DNA of 64,000 bases. Source: Halorientalis sp. LT38. Its GTDB lineage: Archaea; Halobacteriota; Halobacteria; Halobacteriales; Haloarculaceae. The notes beneath the pieces are model-generated. The model was not told where the DNA came from. It searched no databases and saw nothing but the letters and a program-made list of their open reading frames with translations. Each line of letters begins with the position of its first letter. The first letter of the stretch is position 1. The position numbers were made by a program, and so were the translations under genes. This document shows, piece by piece, positions 43,176-51,479 of the stretch. The stretch spans positions 48,118 to 112,117 of the forward strand of contig NZ_JAYEZN010000002.1 in assembly GCF_037031225.1 (NCBI RefSeq), read 5' to 3'.

Positions 43176-43754
43176 ATGTGGCCCTGGGAACACGCCGCCG
43201 TGGCGTACGTCGGCTACTCGCTCGCGCTGCGAGCGGTCGGCCGCGACCCGCCCTCCGACGCCGCGGCGGTCGCGCTGCTGGTGGGGTCACAGGTACCCGA
43301 TCTGATCGACAAGCCGCTGGCCTGGTGGCTGGACGTCCTGCCCGCCGGTCGCTCGCTGGGCCACTCGCTGCCCTTCGCCATCCCGGTCGTGGTCGCCGTC
43401 CTCGTCGCCGCCCGGGGGCGCGGCCGGAGCGCCGTCGGGGTCGCCTTCGCCGCCGGCTACCTCCTGCACCTGCCCGGCGACGTCGTCTATCCGGTCATGC
43501 TCGGCGATGGGCCCGAACTGGGATTCCTCCTCTACCCCTTCGTCGAGGCGGCCCCGTCTGCGGGGCCGGGCGGCTTCGAGAAACTGGCCGCCCTGGTCGT
43601 CGGGTTCGGCGAGTTCCTGCGGACGCCGCGGGGGACGCTCTACCTGCTCGGCGAGCTCGTCCTCCTCGCGCTCGCGGTCGCCGCCTGGGCCTGGGACGGT
43701 CTCCCGGGCCCCGGACTGTTCCGCCGGCAGGTGCGCCGCGCCATCGCGGGCTAG
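43176..43754 (+). CDS. membrane-bound metal-dependent hydrolase, DUF457/YdjM-like
   Basis: This 192-residue protein has four to five membrane segments. WPWEHAAVAYVGYSL gives the first His, VGSQVPDLIDKPLAWW the metal Asp pair, RSLGHSLPFAIPV the second His motif, and LLHLPGDVVYPV the third. These are the usual metal-binding sites of the YdjM/DUF457 family. The physiological substrate is unknown. It lies just upstream of the CARDB protein. Confidence 0.75.
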   Translation: MWPWEHAAVAYVGYSLALRAVGRDPPSDAAAVALLVGSQVPDLIDKPLAWWLDVLPAGRSLGHSLPFAIPVVVAVLVAARGRGRSAVGVAFAAGYLLHLPGDVVYPVMLGDGPELGFLLYPFVEAAPSAGPGGFEKLAALVVGFGEFLRTPRGTLYLLGELVLLALAVAAWAWDGLPGPGLFRRQVRRAIAG

Positions 43755-43802
43755 GGGCCGTGTGCGGGCCCGACCCTCGACAGCGTCGTCGGTTGCCGGG
43801 CC

Positions 43803-43809
43803 ATAACAA
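43803..43809 (+). promoter_or_regulatory. ATAACAA promoter element for CARDB gene
   Basis: GCCATAACAATACC ends 40 nt before ATG 43849, a longer gap than at most sites. Confidence 0.5.
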
Positions 43810-43848
43810 TACCGGGGTCGGGCGAAGGGCGATCGAACGAGCGCCTTC

Positions 43849-45267
43849 ATGACACGACGGAACTTCAGCGTCGCGCTCGGCGGTCTCGCGCTCTGCGTGG
43901 TGGCCCTGCTGGCCGGCACCGGGGTCGCGACGGCCGCCGGCGCGGGCGCGGCGACGGACGGCCCGGGCTGTCCCGTGGGCTGTGACCGCCTGGCACAGAC
44001 CGAGACGCCGCAAAACGAGACGGAGACGCGGCCGGACTGGCGGCTGCGCGGCGAGATGACCGCGACGGTGACGCGCGAGTCCCCGTCGACGTTCCGCGTC
44101 GCCGTTCGAAACGCCGGCATCGCGCGCGACGCCGGCGTGGCAGCCCCCGGCCAGGTCGGGCGCGTCGGCGACGGCGAACTGCGCGGTCTCTCGATCAGGT
44201 CACACGGCGGCGCCGACCGGTTCGAACTGTCGGTCTCGGTCGCCGACTCGGTCCGGAACCTCTCGGGGGCCGCGAGCCAGCGATTGCCGTCGGCGGGGGT
44301 ACTCGACACGCCGCTGGTCTACCTGAACGGCTCCTCGGACGCGCCCAGGCGGGCGTACACCGTCACGTACACCCTCGACGTGGGCGTCGACGACCTTGAG
44401 GAACGCGGGGCGCGGGACCGCGACGCGGTCGTGCTGGCCTACCACGACGGCGAGTGGCGCCCGATAGACAACGCGACCCGGGTCCGTGACGGGAGCGAAC
44501 TCGTGGTGAACGCGACCACGTCGGGGACGGTGCCGCTCGCGTTCGGTATCCGGCACCCGAACATGACGGTGACGAACGTCACGTCGACCGGACGCTTGCT
44601 CGCGAACCGGACGGGGACCGTCGACGCGACGGTGGTGAACCGCGGGAGCCGGGACGGCCGGCAGACGTTCGAGATCGAGACGGAAAACGAGACTGTCATC
44701 GGGAACCACTCGATCTTCGCCCGCGCGGGCCAGCGGCGGACGGTCCAGGTGCCGGTGACCCTCCCCCGGAGCGGCGAGTGGCCGATCGAGATCGGTGACG
44801 CCGAGACGACCGTCCGCGTCGACGCACCGCGCCCGAACCACGTCGTCTCGAACCTCTCGATCGACGCCGAGCGGATCGAGCCCGGCGGGACCGTGACGGT
44901 CACCGCGACCGTCACGAACGCGGGGACGGCGGACGGCGCCGAGGTCGTTCGCCTCCGGGCGTTCGACACCGTGGTAGACGCCCAGCGGCTGTCGCTCGCC
45001 CGTAACGAGACCCAGACGGTTCAGTTCACCCAGCGGTTCGAGGCGGCGGGCACCTACACCGTCGCCGTCGGCAACCAGAGCCGGACGGTGGTCGTCGGCG
45101 ACGGCGGCGCCACGCCGACCGGCCCGGACGAAGAAACGGCCGCGGACGCGTCTGCGGCAGACGACGCGGCTCCCGCCGACCCGTTCGAGTGGGCGGTCGT
45201 CGTGATCGGCGCGAGCGTGGCGGTCCTGTTCGGCGTGGCCGTGTTGGGCCGGTACGTCTGGGACTAG
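43849..45267 (+). CDS. secreted CARDB-domain surface protein with C-terminal membrane anchor
   Basis: This 472-residue protein has a Sec-type signal peptide (FSVALGGLALCVVALLAG, ending near ATAAGAG). The ectodomain contains many N-x-S/T sequons and at least two Ig-like CARDB domains (VDATVVNRGSRDGRQTFEIE; ERIEPGGTVTVTATVTNAG). An acidic linker, a C-terminal membrane segment (about 445-468) and a short tail complete it. It is presumably N-glycosylated and displayed at the surface. Its TAG overlaps the opposing DUF1616 gene stop on CTAG. Confidence 0.72.
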   Translation: MTRRNFSVALGGLALCVVALLAGTGVATAAGAGAATDGPGCPVGCDRLAQTETPQNETETRPDWRLRGEMTATVTRESPSTFRVAVRNAGIARDAGVAAPGQVGRVGDGELRGLSIRSHGGADRFELSVSVADSVRNLSGAASQRLPSAGVLDTPLVYLNGSSDAPRRAYTVTYTLDVGVDDLEERGARDRDAVVLAYHDGEWRPIDNATRVRDGSELVVNATTSGTVPLAFGIRHPNMTVTNVTSTGRLLANRTGTVDATVVNRGSRDGRQTFEIETENETVIGNHSIFARAGQRRTVQVPVTLPRSGEWPIEIGDAETTVRVDAPRPNHVVSNLSIDAERIEPGGTVTVTATVTNAGTADGAEVVRLRAFDTVVDAQRLSLARNETQTVQFTQRFEAAGTYTVAVGNQSRTVVVGDGGATPTGPDEETAADASAADDAAPADPFEWAVVVIGASVAVLFGVAVLGRYVWD

Positions 45268-46259
45268 ACGCCCGTCGAGACGTTCACCCAGAGCTGGACC
45301 GTCCGATCGGCCGAGGACCCGTTCGCGTCGGCGGGCGCGTCGCCGCGGTAGAGGTAGTAGACGAGCCGCTGGTCCGTCCCCGCCTGCTGGGGGCGGATCC
45401 GGTGTGGCTGATACCAGGTCTGTCCGGGCTCGATGGTTCTGGAAAAGCGGTGCTGTTCGGTCTCGGAGACCACGCGGATGCGCTCGTCGAACGTCTGGAC
45501 CTGCTGGAGTTCGGAGACGACCGTGTACTCGACCGGTTCGCGGTACTGGTTCTCGACGCTCACGGTGAGCTGGGCCGGCTGCCCGCGGGTGAGGTTCGTC
45601 GGGTAGTCGCCGCTGACGTAGCCGGCACTCCCGTTGTCCGTGACGAGGGCGAGTTCGCTGTACTCCGGGCCGGGCTGGGGCGTGGCGAACGCGTAGGCCC
45701 CCATCCCGAGCCCGGCCAGGACGCTGATTGCGAGACAGAGGTTGATCGCGGTGGTGAGCGCGGAGCCGCCGGTCAGGAACGCCCGCCCTCGCGAGAGCCA
45801 CTGCCCGGTCGGGACGCTGTAGCGTCGCTCGGCCGGGAGTCTGAGCCGACGGACGGTCGCCACGAGCGCGGTCAGGACCGCGAAGCCGGCGACGACGCCG
45901 ACGACGCGCCCGGTCGACAGCGGGCCGACGACGGCGACCACGAGCGCCAACAGCGGGAGCAACGTCAGGCTCGCGCCGAACGACACCGCGACGCGCTCCG
46001 GGAAGGTGAGCGTGAACGCCGTTCGGCCGGAGCCGGTACCGCGGGCCGAGCCGGGGAACAGCGCCGCCACGAGGACGTATCCCGGCGCGAAAAACAGGAA
46101 GGCGCCGCCGAGGAGGAACCCGAGCAGCGAGCCCCCGTCGGTGCCGCCCCAGTTCGGCCCGACGAACAGGACCAGCACCAGGACGAGCACGAGGTCGAAG
46201 GGGACCGCGCGAACGACCCGGCCCGCCGCGCCCCAGCGGGAGGGAGACTGTGTGCTCAT
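45264..46259 (-). CDS. DUF1616 membrane protein
   Basis: This 331-residue protein has about five membrane segments (30-60, 65-95, 118-145, 150-175, 205-225). A C-terminal extracytoplasmic domain of about 110 residues contains GDYPTNLTRGQPAQLTVSVE and a Thr/Gln/Trp-rich end. It matches DUF1616 proteins, whose function is unknown but which occur with archaeal surface-glycan genes. It is paralogous to 56139-57224 (shared GDYP.NLT.G ... E ... V..QLQ motif). A start ATG 46259 follows an ATAACAA element 84 nt upstream. Confidence 0.75.
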   Translation of the reverse strand: MSTQSPSRWGAAGRVVRAVPFDLVLVLVLVLFVGPNWGGTDGGSLLGFLLGGAFLFFAPGYVLVAALFPGSARGTGSGRTAFTLTFPERVAVSFGASLTLLPLLALVVAVVGPLSTGRVVGVVAGFAVLTALVATVRRLRLPAERRYSVPTGQWLSRGRAFLTGGSALTTAINLCLAISVLAGLGMGAYAFATPQPGPEYSELALVTDNGSAGYVSGDYPTNLTRGQPAQLTVSVENQYREPVEYTVVSELQQVQTFDERIRVVSETEQHRFSRTIEPGQTWYQPHRIRPQQAGTDQRLVYYLYRGDAPADANGSSADRTVQLWVNVSTGV

Positions 46260-46342
46260 CGTCTGTCGGCCCCGCTCAGCGGCAGCTGTGTGTCGTGTTG
46301 ACGCCGAGACATCGGTACGCCGCGGTACAGCGGAGGCGGGCT

Positions 46343-46349
46343 TTGTTAT
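46343..46349 (-). promoter_or_regulatory. ATAACAA promoter element for DUF1616 gene
   Basis: AACATAACAAAGCC on the minus strand lies 84 nt before ATG 46259, so a leader is implied. Confidence 0.45.
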
Positions 46350-46386
46350 GTTTCGATTATGGGCGCGTCGGCCCCGAGACCGGCGG

Positions 46387-46920
46387 TCAGGCGGAGGTTC
46401 CGATCCCGTGATCGGCCGCTGGGGCGGCCTCGAGCGCCGCCAGGAAATCGTCGACGGAGACGGGGTCGCCGTCGAGCTGGCAGGGGAGGACCGCCTCCAG
46501 CTCCGTGTCGCTGTAGACGCCGATACAGAGCCGCGGGAGGACGATCTTCCGGAACGTTTCGCCGGTCGTGGACGCGGAGACGGTGCACTCCTCGAACGGG
46601 GACTCGACCGGCACGCCGAGGTCCCTGGCCCAGGCGCTGAACGCCTCGACGCGGTCGAGGATCCGCTCGCCCGCGCGCGTCTCGCCGCAGTGCCCGTCCG
46701 GACAGACGGCTTTGCCCCACACGTCGACCGAGACCGTCTCGAGGACGCCCCGGCGTTCGAGGCTCGACAGGCGGCTCAGCACCCGATCCTGCTGCTCTCG
46801 CACGCCGATGGGAGGCGCGAACGATCGCACGAACACCTCGATACGTGGCGGCCGACTGCTCCGGAGCGATCGCATCTTCGCGTCCCACCACTCACTGGCT
46901 TGGTCTGAGCTACGTCTCAT
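46387..46920 (-). CDS. haloarchaeal HTH-domain protein
   Basis: This 177-residue protein starts at ATG 46920 (MRRSSDQASEWWDAKMRSL). The core RRIEVFVRS-type block here reads PRIEVFVRSFAPPIGVREQQ, then RLSSLERRGVLETVSVDVWG and a central Cys pair CPDGHCGETRAG. The second half has GETFRKIVLPRLCIGVYSDT and LPCQLDGDPVSVDDFL. This is the pattern of a widespread haloarchaeal HTH protein. It is probably a DNA-binding or regulatory protein; the target is unknown. It is upstream and divergent from the origin region. Confidence 0.6.
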   Translation of the reverse strand: MRRSSDQASEWWDAKMRSLRSSRPPRIEVFVRSFAPPIGVREQQDRVLSRLSSLERRGVLETVSVDVWGKAVCPDGHCGETRAGERILDRVEAFSAWARDLGVPVESPFEECTVSASTTGETFRKIVLPRLCIGVYSDTELEAVLPCQLDGDPVSVDDFLAALEAAPAADHGIGTSA

Positions 46921-47425
46921 TGTTACCCGTCCCTGGTTCCGTCCAGGGTTACAGAATAGGCTGCCGCGACTGTGCTTAAGTATCTCGACCGTTCGGGTCG
47001 GTTGACGCGGGCTTACCGCTGCCCGAACGGACGGACGGATCCGTGGTCGCACGTCGCGGTGGACGGGATCCACACGTCCGGATCGGAAGGGAGAACTTAC
47101 GCTGGCTGTGCCCGTCGCTGTGCCGCCTGAGAGGCGAAGGCAGCGGGGAACCGGTGCTGCCTGCGCGGGTCCGGCGAGGCTCCCCCTCGGAACGGTGGCG
47201 CCCGTTCCAGGGCCGTGTGGCACGTCACGCAACTGTGCGCGAGACCCCCTGTCCAGGAGGGTCCACCCGAGGAGACGGTCGAATAGACCATTGTTATTTG
47301 CCGGGTACGACACAGTGCCCGGCCGACCCGTTCAGGGCCGCCACGTCGCCGGATGCCGGGGATTTCGAACCGCATAACGATACCACTGGCCGTCGACGAT
47401 CCGATGTCGCGTCACACCAGGCAGT
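46921..47425. other. intergenic region between HTH gene and tRNA-like element
   Basis: No gene was recognised. An ATAACAA-type element lies on the minus strand at 47291-47297, and an ATAACGA element at 47374-47380 on the plus strand, 46 nt before the tRNA-like sequence. Short frames here have non-haloarchaeal composition. Confidence 0.45.
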
Positions 47426-47514
47426 GGAAGGGTAGCTCAGAGGCAGAGCACCGTCGCGACCCTCGGTCCGACGGAGGCCGTCAGGCCCCGCGTGGTTCGA
47501 TTCCCGCCCCTTCC
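47426..47514 (+). tRNA. tRNA-like element with irregular anticodon arm
   Basis: A perfect 7-bp acceptor stem, GGAAGGG (47426-47432) with CCCTTCC (47508-47514), encloses TA, a D-arm GCTC(47435-47438)/GAGC(47446-47449), and a T-arm GG TTCGATT CC ending the T loop at 47496-47502. A 5-bp CCGTC/GACGG stem (47451-47455 and 47470-47474) has a 14-nt loop instead of 7. A long variable arm GGCC GTCA GGCC (47476-47487) would be class II. The T stem has a bulged T. No clear anticodon is assigned. It may be an intron-containing tRNA, a pseudo-tRNA or a tRNA-mimicking RNA. Confidence 0.45.
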
Positions 47515-47594
47515 GTTCTCCCGACACTCGGTTCGCAGTCCGCGACGCGTCTCGAGGCGCGCCCCGGTCGCGATCCGCGCGCCCGATCGTTCGG

Positions 47595-48054
47595 ACACCC
47601 CGTTTCCGGTGAAAATTCGCGGTCCCGCGTCCCGGCGTCGGTGCCCAGGGACACACCGGATTTCCGGTGAAAGTGGCTCCTACTCCCGATAAGGAGTGCC
47701 CTAATGAAAGAATAGTAACACGGGATCTGCTCGCGGAGACTGCTGTGTAACCGCGATAGAGCTGCTTGAATGCCCGATTTCACCGGAAACGGGGTGTGTT
47801 AGTATATTATTACTGCCCCGTCGGGGGCGAGGCCATCGTCAGACGGTTGTCAGATAAGGGCGCCGACACCGCGTTTCCGGTGAACCGTTTGCGGGTCTTC
47901 GAGGCGGGGTATATCGGGAAAATAGTATACTTTCCGATGAATGAGGTGTGCGGTTCGCGGCGGGGTTCGACGGGTCTCGGGAGTGGTTTCATCGGAAACC
48001 CGGTGTCCTGCTCTCGGGGAAAGAGTAAAGTCGGGTCCACCGGAAATCCGGTGT
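47595..48054. repeat. six ORB-type repeats of the orc1 origin
   Basis: The consensus TTTCACCGGAAAnnnGGTGT occurs at 47778-47797, 47987-48006 and 48035-48054 on the plus strand, and in reverse at 47595-47614, 47653-47672 and 47866-47885. The first pair points left, the last pair points right, and the middle ones face each other, giving an inverted array around AT-rich DNA (47798-47815 and 47911-47940). This is the expected layout of a haloarchaeal origin next to orc1. The last repeat ends 6 bp before the orc1 ATG. Confidence 0.85.
47798..47940. other. origin core with AT-rich stretches, candidate replication start
   Basis: Between the inner ORBs lie GTTAGTATATTATTACTG (47798-47815) and ATAGTATACTTTCCGATGAA (47921-47940), both clearly AT-rich relative to the surroundings. 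They are candidates for the duplex-unwinding element. The region is otherwise non-coding. Confidence 0.55.
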
Positions 48055-48060
48055 GAGAGG

Positions 48061-49263
48061 ATGTCCGAATCCGACGACCTGTTCATCCGGGAGGATCCGA
48101 TTTTCTCGAACAAGGAGCTGTTGGAGATCAATCATCTCCCGGACGAGGGCCGGATCGTCGGACGCGACGAGGAGATCAGCCAGCTCGCAAACGCCGTCAA
48201 CCCCGCCATCTTCGGCCAGAGTCCGAGCAACATCCTCATCTACGGGAAGACCGGCACCGGCAAATCGCTCTGTGCGAAGTACGTCTCCCAGCGGCTCATC
48301 GGGACCGCCGACGAGGAGGGCGTCACGGCCGGGTTCGCCTACGTCGACTGCGCGCAGGACTCCACCGAAACGCAGGCCGTCCAGACCATCGCCAGCGCCC
48401 TGAACGACGAGGCGGCGACGGGGGTCAAGATCCCCGACCGGGGGATCAGCACGGCCACCTACTACAAGCGGCTCTGGTCGATCCTTGACGCGCAACTCGA
48501 CGTCGCGCTGGTCATCCTGGACGAGATCGACAAACTGGACTCAGACGACATCCTGATGCAACTCTCCAGGGCCGGCGAGGCCGGCAAGATCGAGGACTGC
48601 AAGATCGGCGTCATCGGCATCAGCAACAAGATCAAGTACAAGGATCGGATGGACGAGCGGGTGAAATCGAGCCTCTGTGAGCGGGAGTTCGTCTTCCCGC
48701 CGTACGACGCGACGCAGTTGCGCTCGATCATGGAGGCCCGCAGCGACGCCTTCCGCGACGGCGTGCTCGACGAGTCGGTGATCCCGCGGGCCGCCGCGCT
48801 CGCCGCCAAGGAACACGGCGACGCCCGGAAGGCAATCGACATCCTCCGGTACGCCGGCGAGATCGCCCAGTCCAACGACCTGGGCACTGTGCGGGAGGAC
48901 TTCGTCATCCAGGCCCGCGAGCGCGCCGAGACCGACCGGTTCCGCGAACTCATCCGAGGCTCGACGCCACACTCCCGGCACGTCCTGCAGGCGCTGACCG
49001 TCCTCTCGCTGGACGAGGGCGACGAGGAGGCGTTCCGGACGACCCGCGTCTTCGAGGTCTACCAGCAGATCTGCCGCCAGGAGGGGGCCGACCCCCTCTC
49101 CCTGCGCCGGGTGCGGGACCTGCTGAAGGAACACGCCTTCCTCGACATCCTGGAGCAGTCCCGCCACAGCGGCGGGAGCGCCGAGGGCAGTTACACGGAA
49201 CACCAGTTGCTGGAGGACCCCCACGTCGTCAAACGCGTCCTGGCCGAGACCGTCGACTCGTGA
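48061..49263 (+). CDS. orc1: Orc1/Cdc6 replication initiator
   Basis: This 400-residue AAA+ initiator binds ORBs and opens the origin. It starts at ATG 48061 (MSESDDLFIREDPIFSNKEL), six bases after the last ORB; upstream frame to 47941 is ORB sequence. Walker A GKTGTGKS is at 62-69, Walker B VILDEIDKLDSDDIL at about 150-164, and sensor motifs in GVIGISNKIKYKDRMDERVK. The C-terminal winged helix (from about 310) includes TVLSLDEGDEEAFRTTRVFE. Length is normal. Control is probably autogenous through the adjacent ORBs. Confidence 0.92.
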   Translation: MSESDDLFIREDPIFSNKELLEINHLPDEGRIVGRDEEISQLANAVNPAIFGQSPSNILIYGKTGTGKSLCAKYVSQRLIGTADEEGVTAGFAYVDCAQDSTETQAVQTIASALNDEAATGVKIPDRGISTATYYKRLWSILDAQLDVALVILDEIDKLDSDDILMQLSRAGEAGKIEDCKIGVIGISNKIKYKDRMDERVKSSLCEREFVFPPYDATQLRSIMEARSDAFRDGVLDESVIPRAAALAAKEHGDARKAIDILRYAGEIAQSNDLGTVREDFVIQARERAETDRFRELIRGSTPHSRHVLQALTVLSLDEGDEEAFRTTRVFEVYQQICRQEGADPLSLRRVRDLLKEHAFLDILEQSRHSGGSAEGSYTEHQLLEDPHVVKRVLAETVDS

Positions 49264-49333
49264 GGCGGTGACGACGAGCGATCTGGCAGACTTCAGCCAA
49301 AGCAGGTAAGTCCCAGGGCTCAATACGGACCGT

Positions 49334-49576
49334 ATGGCCGAAGGGTCGATCAGCTACGCCCTGGTACGGAAGGTCGCGGCCGAAAAGTCGGTCGATCCGG
49401 AGGTGCTGACGCCGCTGCACGACGTCATCGACCCGGACGCGCTCGAATCCCTCTTCGACGACTCCGACGGGTCGATGCTGCGGGACGGCTACATCGTCTT
49501 CAGCTACGAGGGCTTTACCGTCCGCGTGGACCACGACCGCGAGATCACGCTCTCCGAGGGACGGGCGGAGGCCTGA
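49334..49576 (+). CDS. HalOD1 output-domain protein
   Basis: This 80-residue protein matches the small haloarchaeal HalOD1 output domain: SISYALVRKVAAEKSVDPEV, PLHDVIDPDALESLF and IVFSYEGFTVRVD in order. Such domains are thought to take part in signalling. It lies 70 bases downstream of orc1 in the same direction and could be co-transcribed. Function is unknown. Confidence 0.8.
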   Translation: MAEGSISYALVRKVAAEKSVDPEVLTPLHDVIDPDALESLFDDSDGSMLRDGYIVFSYEGFTVRVDHDREITLSEGRAEA

Positions 49577-49653
49577 CCTCGTTCCGTTCGCCCGGATCCT
49601 ATCAGAAACGAACGATAGGACTGTAGTACGGGCCGCGAGCAGATTCACGGAAG

Positions 49654-49854
49654 ATGTTCGACGAGCGATCGTCTGCCGCCCCGGAGACGCGACCCGAGTC
49701 GTACGCGTATCCCGTCGCGCTGGTCGGCCTCTTCCTGGGCGCGTCCCTGTCCTTCGCCACCGGACACGTCTGGATCGGGACGGTCGGCGTGGTACTGCTC
49801 TCCGTTCTCTCGCTCGTGTACGGCGCCCTCCAGTTCCCGGACCGCCTCGACTAG
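49654..49854 (+). CDS. small membrane protein, two segments
   Basis: This 66-residue protein has hydrophobic segments at about 18-36 and 40-58 with an acidic N-terminus. No family is recognised. It is convergent with the GDT1 gene; their stop codons overlap on CTAG (49851-49854). Confidence 0.6.
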   Translation: MFDERSSAAPETRPESYAYPVALVGLFLGASLSFATGHVWIGTVGVVLLSVLSLVYGALQFPDRLD

Positions 49855-50546
49855 ACGAGTCCGAGGACGGCGCCGCTCACCGCCCCGACCAGGGTCTCCC
49901 AGATCGAGAATCCGACCGTGATCGACAGGACCGTGTCGAGCCCGAAGAAGGCAAAGAGCGCGGCGCCGAACAGGTGGGCCTTCCGCAGGTCGAAGCGGTG
50001 GGAGAAGCGGTAGAAAAAGAGGGCGTTGGCCAGACTCACCGGGATGATCGCGAGCATCTCGCCGACCCAGATGGCCGGGTGCGCGCCGTACTGGATCGCC
50101 AGGCCGATGGTCACCAGCTGGGTCTTGTCGCCGAACTCGCCGACGGCCATCATGCTGAAGATGGGCAGGAAGCTGCCGAGCGTGGTCGGGACCGTCCCGA
50201 TCACCGGGAGCTCGTACCCGTCGACGGCGCGGACGCCCGAGCCGTCGGTGTCGAGCGGCTGCGCCTCGGGGGCCGGGGCCGAGCGCCACAGTGCGGCCGC
50301 GAAGAACAGGAAGAGGGCGGCGGTGATGGCGTCGAGGTAGACGGCCGGCAGCGCCTCCTGGATCGCCTGCCCGAACCAGATCTCGAGGGCGGTCCACCCG
50401 GCGAAGGCCGTCCCGGCGGCCGAGACGACGATCAGCGGGTTGTACCGCGTCGAGAGCCCGGCGATGAGGAACTGCACCTTCTCGCCGGGCAGGACCACGA
50501 GCTGGGCGGTCATCGCGACGAGCATCACCTCGAGGAAGCCGCTCAT
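49851..50546 (-). CDS. TMEM165/GDT1-family membrane transporter
   Basis: This 231-residue protein has six to seven membrane segments and two E-x-G-D-K-T-type motifs: PGEKVQ at 20-25 (diverged) and GEFGDKTQ at about 135-142 (intact). Members of this family export or exchange Mn2+ or Ca2+. The gene follows the DtxR-type regulator with an ATGA overlap (50543-50546), so the two are one operon and the transporter is probably metal controlled. Confidence 0.85.
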   Translation of the reverse strand: MSGFLEVMLVAMTAQLVVLPGEKVQFLIAGLSTRYNPLIVVSAAGTAFAGWTALEIWFGQAIQEALPAVYLDAITAALFLFFAAALWRSAPAPEAQPLDTDGSGVRAVDGYELPVIGTVPTTLGSFLPIFSMMAVGEFGDKTQLVTIGLAIQYGAHPAIWVGEMLAIIPVSLANALFFYRFSHRFDLRKAHLFGAALFAFFGLDTVLSITVGFSIWETLVGAVSGAVLGLV

Positions 50547-51241
50547 GACTCCGAGGGAGTGGACGTGTCGGCTGCGTCGTCGTCATCGACCGCCTTCGCC
50601 CGGATCGTCCCGGCGACCCCGTCCGGCAGTTGCTGCTCGCCGTCGTCGTGGGCGACGGTCAGCAGGCCGATGGGCGCCTTCTCGACGATCCGGAGGTGAC
50701 GGCCGGGGACGATGCCGGCCTCGGCGAGGTACTCGAGTTCCGACTCGTCGCGGTCGCGCACGCGCGAGACGACGACAGTGTCCCCGACGGAAAAGTCCGT
50801 GAGCGGACGCGTCTCGTCGGCGGCCGGCGGTTCCAGCGTCGCTGCCGGGATCGGGTCGCCGTGGGGGTCGACCGCCGGATCGCCCAGTCGCTCCGCGATC
50901 CGGGCCTCGAACTCCTCGCTGATGTGGTGTTCGAGGACGTCGGCCTCGTCGTGGACCTCGGTCCACTCGTAGTCGAGGTGGTCGACCAGGAACGCCTCCA
51001 GCAGCCGGTGGTGTCTCACGATCTCGACCGCGACGGTCTCGCCCTCGTTCGTCAGCTCCACGCCCTTGTACTTCTCGCGCGCGACGAACCCGCGATCCTC
51101 GAGCTTCTCCATCATGCTCGTCACCGTCGGCGCGGTCACCTCGAGGGCCTCGGCGATCACCGACGTCGCGACCGGTGCCCCACGCTCGCGCTGGAGCTCG
51201 TAGATCACCTTCAGGTAATCCTCCATCACGTCGCTCAGCAT
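50543..51241 (-). CDS. DtxR/MntR/SirR-family metal-dependent regulator
   Basis: This 232-residue protein has an N-terminal winged helix (MLSDVMEDYLKVIYELQRER, ATSVIAEALEVTAPTVTSMM), a metal-binding dimerisation region (DEADVLEHHISEEFEARIAE) and a C-terminal FeoA/SH3-like domain (about 140-215: DFSVGDTVVVSRVRDRDE). The His/Glu set suits Mn2+ or Fe2+ sensing. It controls the GDT1 exporter encoded by the next gene. A palindrome just upstream is its likely autogenous operator. Confidence 0.88.
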   Translation of the reverse strand: MLSDVMEDYLKVIYELQRERGAPVATSVIAEALEVTAPTVTSMMEKLEDRGFVAREKYKGVELTNEGETVAVEIVRHHRLLEAFLVDHLDYEWTEVHDEADVLEHHISEEFEARIAERLGDPAVDPHGDPIPAATLEPPAADETRPLTDFSVGDTVVVSRVRDRDESELEYLAEAGIVPGRHLRIVEKAPIGLLTVAHDDGEQQLPDGVAGTIRAKAVDDDDAADTSTPSES

Positions 51242-51255
51242 TCGTTACTGTGAAT

Positions 51256-51269
51256 TAGACGCGTCTAAA
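51256..51269. promoter_or_regulatory. palindromic operator of the DtxR-GDT1 operon
   Basis: TTAGACGCGTCTAA is a perfect 14-bp palindrome lying 15 to 28 nt before the ATG 51241, between the start codon and the TATA box. Binding would block initiation. Confidence 0.7.
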
Positions 51270-51270
51270 G

Positions 51271-51278
51271 GATAAATC
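51271..51278 (-). promoter_or_regulatory. TATA box of the DtxR-GDT1 operon
   Basis: On the minus strand ATTTATCC ends 30 nt before ATG 51241, giving a leaderless or very short leader transcript. Confidence 0.55.
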
Positions 51279-51479
51279 TGACCCTTCGAACGACGTTCGT
51301 TCGGTCCGTCGAGCGCGCACGCACGTCGCTCGTCGGTCGCAAGACGCCGATATCCGGGCCGTTCGCGAGAGATACGCAACCGGGACTCGACGGGATCGAG
51401 AAGTGCTCACAAGACTGTTTACGATATATTACAGCGTATACTTGGTGGGTCGGACGACGAAACGCGCGGTGCGGGGCGG

